23,946 bases of DNA from Alphaproteobacteria bacterium (GTDB lineage: Bacteria; Pseudomonadota; Alphaproteobacteria; Rhodobacterales; Rhodobacteraceae): positions 1 through 23,946 of the forward strand of contig JAUHZL010000006.1 of assembly GCA_030425945.1 (NCBI GenBank), written 5' to 3'. The first letter of the stretch is position 1. The number at the start of each line of letters is the position of its first letter. This document shows positions 20,947 to 23,946 of the stretch, in pieces. The position numbers were made by a program, and so were the translations under genes. The notes below the pieces were generated by a model. The model saw only the letters and a list, made by a program, of their open reading frames with translations. It was not told where the DNA came from and did not search any database.

Positions 20947-21861
20947 ATGCCGCTTCAGATGACCCGCGAGGTCTTCATCACCTGTGCCGTGACCGGCTCG
21001 GGGGCAACGCAGGACCGCAGCCCGCACGTGCCGCGCGCCCCCGCCGAGATCGCCGCCAGCGCCATCGAGGCCGCCCGCGCCGGGGCCGCCATCGTCCATT
21101 GCCACGTCCGCGAGCCCGACACCGGCGCGCCGTCGCGGCGGCTGGACCTCTACCGCGAGGTGACCGACCGCATCCGGTCCGCCGAGGTGGACGTGGTGCT
21201 GAACCTGACGGCCGGGATGGGCGGCGACATGGTCTTCGGCGACCCGGAGACCCCGCTGCCGCTGAACCCGGCGGGCACCGACATGATCGGCGCCAGCGCG
21301 CGCCTCGCCCATGTCGCCGAGTGCCTGCCCGAGATCTGCACGCTCGACTGCGGGACGATGAACTTCGCGGAAGCCGATTACGTGATGACCAACACGCCCG
21401 GCATGCTGCGCGCCATGGGGCGGCAGATCACCGCGCTGGGGGTGCGGCCCGAGATCGAGTGCTTCGACACCGGCCACCTGTGGTTCGCGCGCGAACTGGT
21501 CCGCGAAGGCGTGCTGGAGGCGCCCGCGCTGGTGCAGCTCTGCATGGGCGTGCCCTGGGGCGCGCCGGACGACCTGCCCACCTTCCTTGCCATGGTCGGG
21601 AACGTGCCGCCCGACTGGGTCTTCTCGGCCTTCTCGCTGGGCCGGAACCAGATGGCCTATGTCGCCGCCGCGATCCTGGCGGGCGGGCATGTCCGTGTCG
21701 GGCTGGAGGACAACCTGTGGCTGGGCAAAGGTCAGCTTGCCACCAATGCGCAATTGGTCGAGCGTGCCGTGACGATTGCCGAGGCGATGGGCGCGCGGGT
21801 GCTGACCGCCACCGAGGTGCGCGAGAAACTCGGCCTGACCAAGAGGACCCCGACCCGATGA
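20947..21861 (+). CDS. BKACE-family 3-dehydrocarnitine cleavage enzyme
   Basis: A 304-aa zinc-dependent beta-keto acid cleavage enzyme (BKACE, former DUF849): H51-C-H53-V-R in IVHCHVREPDTG as metal ligands, NLTAGMGGDMVFG, CFDTGHLWFA and E254 in GLEDNLWLGKGQ. The family condenses a beta-keto acid with acetyl-CoA and releases acetoacetate. Next to carnitine dehydrogenase its likely substrate is 3-dehydrocarnitine, giving betainyl-CoA and acetoacetate; the substrate is inferred from context. ATG 20947 is used; ATG 20959 is possible. The stop overlaps the lipocalin ATG (ATGA). Confidence 0.88.
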   Translation: MPLQMTREVFITCAVTGSGATQDRSPHVPRAPAEIAASAIEAARAGAAIVHCHVREPDTGAPSRRLDLYREVTDRIRSAEVDVVLNLTAGMGGDMVFGDPETPLPLNPAGTDMIGASARLAHVAECLPEICTLDCGTMNFAEADYVMTNTPGMLRAMGRQITALGVRPEIECFDTGHLWFARELVREGVLEAPALVQLCMGVPWGAPDDLPTFLAMVGNVPPDWVFSAFSLGRNQMAYVAAAILAGGHVRVGLEDNLWLGKGQLATNAQLVERAVTIAEAMGARVLTATEVREKLGLTKRTPTR

Positions 21862-22394
21862 GACCGTTCCGCCTGCTAGCTGTCGCCGCCCTGCTGACCC
21901 TCGCCGCCTGCGGCACCGTGCAGCGCGACACCTCCGCGCCGATCACCCCCGTGGACCGGCTGGAGGTCGACCGCTACCTCGGCCTCTGGTACGAGATCGC
22001 CCGCTATCCCAACTGGTTCGAGGAGGGCTGCGTCGACGTGACGGCCGAGTATGCGCTGCGCGACGACGGCCAGATCCGCGTCACCAACACCTGCCGCGAC
22101 GGCGGGGACGGCAGCGTCAGCGTGGCCGAGGGCGTCGCCCGGATCGAGGGACCCGGCCGGTTGAGCGTGACCTTCACGCCGTGGCTGCCCTTCGCGCGCG
22201 GGGATTACTGGGTGCTCGACCTCGACGACGACTACACCGTGGCCGTGATCGGCAACCCGGCCGGGCGCACCGGCTGGATCCTCGCCCGGACGCCGCAGAT
22301 CAGCGCGGAGGCCCGCGCCCGGGCCGAGGCCGCGCTGGTGGCGAACGGCTACCGGCTGGAGGGGCTCGTCTCGGTCCCGCAGGCGCGCCCGTGA
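21858..22394 (+). CDS. Lipocalin (Blc-like) lipoprotein
   Basis: A 178-aa protein with an N-terminal lipoprotein signal (MRPFRLLAVAALLTLAAC; lipobox LAAC with Cys18), so it is probably anchored to an inner or outer membrane facing the periplasm. The lipocalin signature DRYLGLWYEIARYPNWFEEGC is followed by beta strands typical of the Blc family (VTAEYALRDDGQIRVTNTC, GDYWVLDLDDDYTVAVIGNP, GWILARTPQIS). Bacterial lipocalins bind fatty acids or lysophospholipids. It sits between two carnitine catabolic genes with ATGA and GTGA overlaps, which suggests a linked role, perhaps with acylcarnitine-derived lipids (speculative). Confidence 0.88.
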   Translation: MRPFRLLAVAALLTLAACGTVQRDTSAPITPVDRLEVDRYLGLWYEIARYPNWFEEGCVDVTAEYALRDDGQIRVTNTCRDGGDGSVSVAEGVARIEGPGRLSVTFTPWLPFARGDYWVLDLDDDYTVAVIGNPAGRTGWILARTPQISAEARARAEAALVANGYRLEGLVSVPQARP

Positions 22395-23827
22395 CCCGCA
22401 AGGCGGCCATCGTCGGCGGCGGGGTGATCGGCGGCGGCTGGGCCGCGCGGTTCCTGCTGAACGGCTGGGACGTGGCGGTGGCCGACCCAGACCCCGAGGC
22501 CGCGCGCAAGATCGGCGCAGTGCTGGAGAATGCCCGCCACGCCCTGCCCGCCCTCTACGACCGCCCCCTGCCCGCCGAGGGGCAGCTGACCGTCGGCCTG
22601 CCGCTGGCCGAGGCCGTGGCGGGTGCCGACTGGGTGCAGGAGAGCGTGCCCGAACGGCTGGCGGCGAAGCACGCCGTCTTCGAGGCGATCCTCGCCGCGG
22701 CACCTGAGAGCGCGGTGGTCGCCTCGTCCACCTCCGGGTTCAAGCCGTCCGAGCTGAACCGGACGGGCGACCGGGTCGTCGTCGCGCACCCCTTCAACCC
22801 GGTCTACCTGCTGCCGCTGGTCGAGGTCGTGGGGGCCGGGGACCGCACCGCGCCCGCCGCCGAGGTGCTGCGCGGGCTCGGGATGCTGCCGCTGGTCCTC
22901 GGGCGCGAGATCGACGCGCATGTCGCCGACCGGCTGCTCGAGGCCGTCTGGCGCGAGGCGCTCTGGCTGGTGAAGGACGACATCGCCACAACCGCCGAGA
23001 TCGACGACGCGATCCGCATGGGCTTCGGCCTGCGCTGGGCGCAGATGGGCCTGTTCGAGACCTATCGCATCGCGGGCGGCGAGGCGGGCATGGCGCATTT
23101 CCTTGCCCAGTTCGGCCCGGCGCTCCAGTGGCCCTGGACGAAGCTGACCGATGTGCCGGACCTCGACGATGCGCTGGTGGCGAAGATCGCCGCGCAATCG
23201 GACGCCCAATCGGGGGCCCGCGACGTGCGGGCGCTGGAGCGGCTGCGCGACGACAACCTCGTGGCGATCCTGCGGGCCCTGAAGCGGCAGGACGCGGCGG
23301 CAGGCGCGGTCATCGCCAGGCACGAGGCGGCGCTGCCCCTGCCCGAAACGGGTCCGGACGGCCTGCCGGTGATGCACGCGCTGCAGGTGCCGCCAAGCTG
23401 GGCCGACTACAACGGACACATGAACGAGGTGCACTACCTCGAGGCCGCCGGGCGCGCCGGGGACCGGCTGATGGTCGTGCTGGGGGCCGATGCGGCCTAT
23501 GTCGCGGGCGGGCGCAGCTACTTCACCGCCGAAAGCCATGTCGCCTACCTGAGCGAGGTGCGGATCGGCACCCGGCTGACGGTGACGACGCAGGCGCTGG
23601 CCGGGGACGGGCGCAAGCTGCACCTCTTCCACCGGCTCTGGGCCGAGGACGCCGACGGCCCCCGGCTGGCCGCGACGGTCGAGACGCTGCTCCTGCATGT
23701 CGACCTGGCAACCCGCCGGGTGTCGCCGCCCGCGGCCGGGGTCGCGGCCGCGGCGCAGGCGCTGGTGGCCGATCACGACCGGGTCCCGCGACCCGACCGG
23801 GTCCTGCTGGGACGGCGGCCCGGCTAG
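22391..23827 (+). CDS. lcdH: L-carnitine dehydrogenase fused to betainyl-CoA thioesterase
   Basis: A 478-aa two-domain protein. Residues 1 to ~310 form a 3-hydroxyacyl-CoA dehydrogenase-type carnitine dehydrogenase with the NAD motif IVGGGVIGGGWAARF (7-21), ASSTSGFKPSEL and VVAHPFNPVYLLPLVEVV. From about residue 325 a hot-dog thioesterase domain follows, with the active-site motif ADYNGHMNEVHYLEAAG near 336-352. It would oxidise carnitine to 3-dehydrocarnitine and hydrolyse the betainyl-CoA made by the BKACE enzyme to glycine betaine. GTG 22391 overlaps the lipocalin stop (GTGA). The stop codon abuts sequence that looks like an insertion sequence end. Confidence 0.93.
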   Translation: MTRKAAIVGGGVIGGGWAARFLLNGWDVAVADPDPEAARKIGAVLENARHALPALYDRPLPAEGQLTVGLPLAEAVAGADWVQESVPERLAAKHAVFEAILAAAPESAVVASSTSGFKPSELNRTGDRVVVAHPFNPVYLLPLVEVVGAGDRTAPAAEVLRGLGMLPLVLGREIDAHVADRLLEAVWREALWLVKDDIATTAEIDDAIRMGFGLRWAQMGLFETYRIAGGEAGMAHFLAQFGPALQWPWTKLTDVPDLDDALVAKIAAQSDAQSGARDVRALERLRDDNLVAILRALKRQDAAAGAVIARHEAALPLPETGPDGLPVMHALQVPPSWADYNGHMNEVHYLEAAGRAGDRLMVVLGADAAYVAGGRSYFTAESHVAYLSEVRIGTRLTVTTQALAGDGRKLHLFHRLWAEDADGPRLAATVETLLLHVDLATRRVSPPAAGVAAAAQALVADHDRVPRPDRVLLGRRPG

Positions 23828-23946
23828 GTCGTGAACCCATAAACAGGATTGAACGAACCCGCTGACGCGGGATGTTCGTCACTATTGGCGGGAATGGCCT
23901 CCTGATGGGAAGGTTTGGTTGCTGAGACCGACCTTTGATCAGGAGA
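23828..23946 (+). mobile_element. Probable left end of an insertion sequence (truncated by window)
   Basis: These 119 bp have clearly lower GC than the adjoining gene. They carry a hairpin (ACGAA-CCCGC / GCGGG-ATG-TTCGT, 23853-23879) and end in GATCAGGAGA, an excellent Shine-Dalgarno that would place a start codon just beyond the window. The text resembles IS5-type left ends by memory only; the terminal inverted repeat and transposase are not visible, so the family and exact boundary are unproven. CTAG at 23824-23827 could be part of a target duplication. Confidence 0.4.

Overview
The window looks like chromosome from a high-GC alphaproteobacterium, most likely Rhodobacterales (Paracoccaceae-like). 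This rests on extreme GC and GTG/TTG start usage, on tight ATGA/GTGA-coupled operons, and on the mix of carnitine, acid-sugar and cobalamin genes. The placement is inference from gene content; no rRNA or tRNA gene is visible.

Layout. (1) 1-4153: the 3' part of a CrtI-like FAD oxidoreductase converges on a minus-strand pair, a PhyH-type dioxygenase and a TauE/SafE permease, followed by dusA. (2) 4064-11859: a lower-GC integrated element of about 7.8 kb. (3) 11821-14310: the stranded original 5' end of dusA, then tex. (4) 14442-15887: cobQ. (5) 15884-19447 (minus): gntK-denD-otnK-otnI, a gluconate and four-carbon acid-sugar operon, with gnd divergent at 19546. (6) 20947-23827: a carnitine degradation set of BKACE enzyme, lipocalin lipoprotein, and carnitine dehydrogenase fused to a thioesterase. 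(7) 23828-end: what looks like the first ~120 bp of an insertion sequence.

The main find is the element in dusA. It is bounded by a 27-bp direct repeat with one mismatch, whose 18-bp perfect core encodes the MMDWTD motif of DusA. Integration cut dusA away from its first 23 codons and from its upstream neighbour tex. The element supplies a substitute N-terminus that copies the native residues in different, lower-GC codons. All its genes run rightward: tyrosine recombinase, a 157-aa unknown, an excisionase-like winged-helix protein, small unknowns, a RepA-like AAA ATPase ending in a cluster of GCGGGACA iterons, two small unknowns, an HK97-fold major capsid protein, a P27-family terminase small subunit and two small ORFs. 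There is no large terminase, portal, protease or tail gene.

Integration, replication, its own capsid protein and its own TerS, without the rest of a virion, fit a phage satellite (PICI-like, capsid-encoding) better than a complete prophage. A decayed prophage remains the main alternative. The ~940 bp between the last phage-like gene and attR is mostly non-coding but rich in dyads and repeats, and may hold packaging and regulatory sites. GCAAACG motifs near both ends look like recombinase arm sites.

The flanking metabolism is coherent. Gluconokinase and 6-phosphogluconate dehydrogenase channel gluconate into the pentose phosphate pathway. DenD, OtnI and OtnK convert D-erythronate to 3-oxo-tetronate 4-phosphate, and the OtnC decarboxylase is not in the window. 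The carnitine genes oxidise L-carnitine and cleave 3-dehydrocarnitine to acetoacetate and betainyl-CoA, which is then hydrolysed to glycine betaine.
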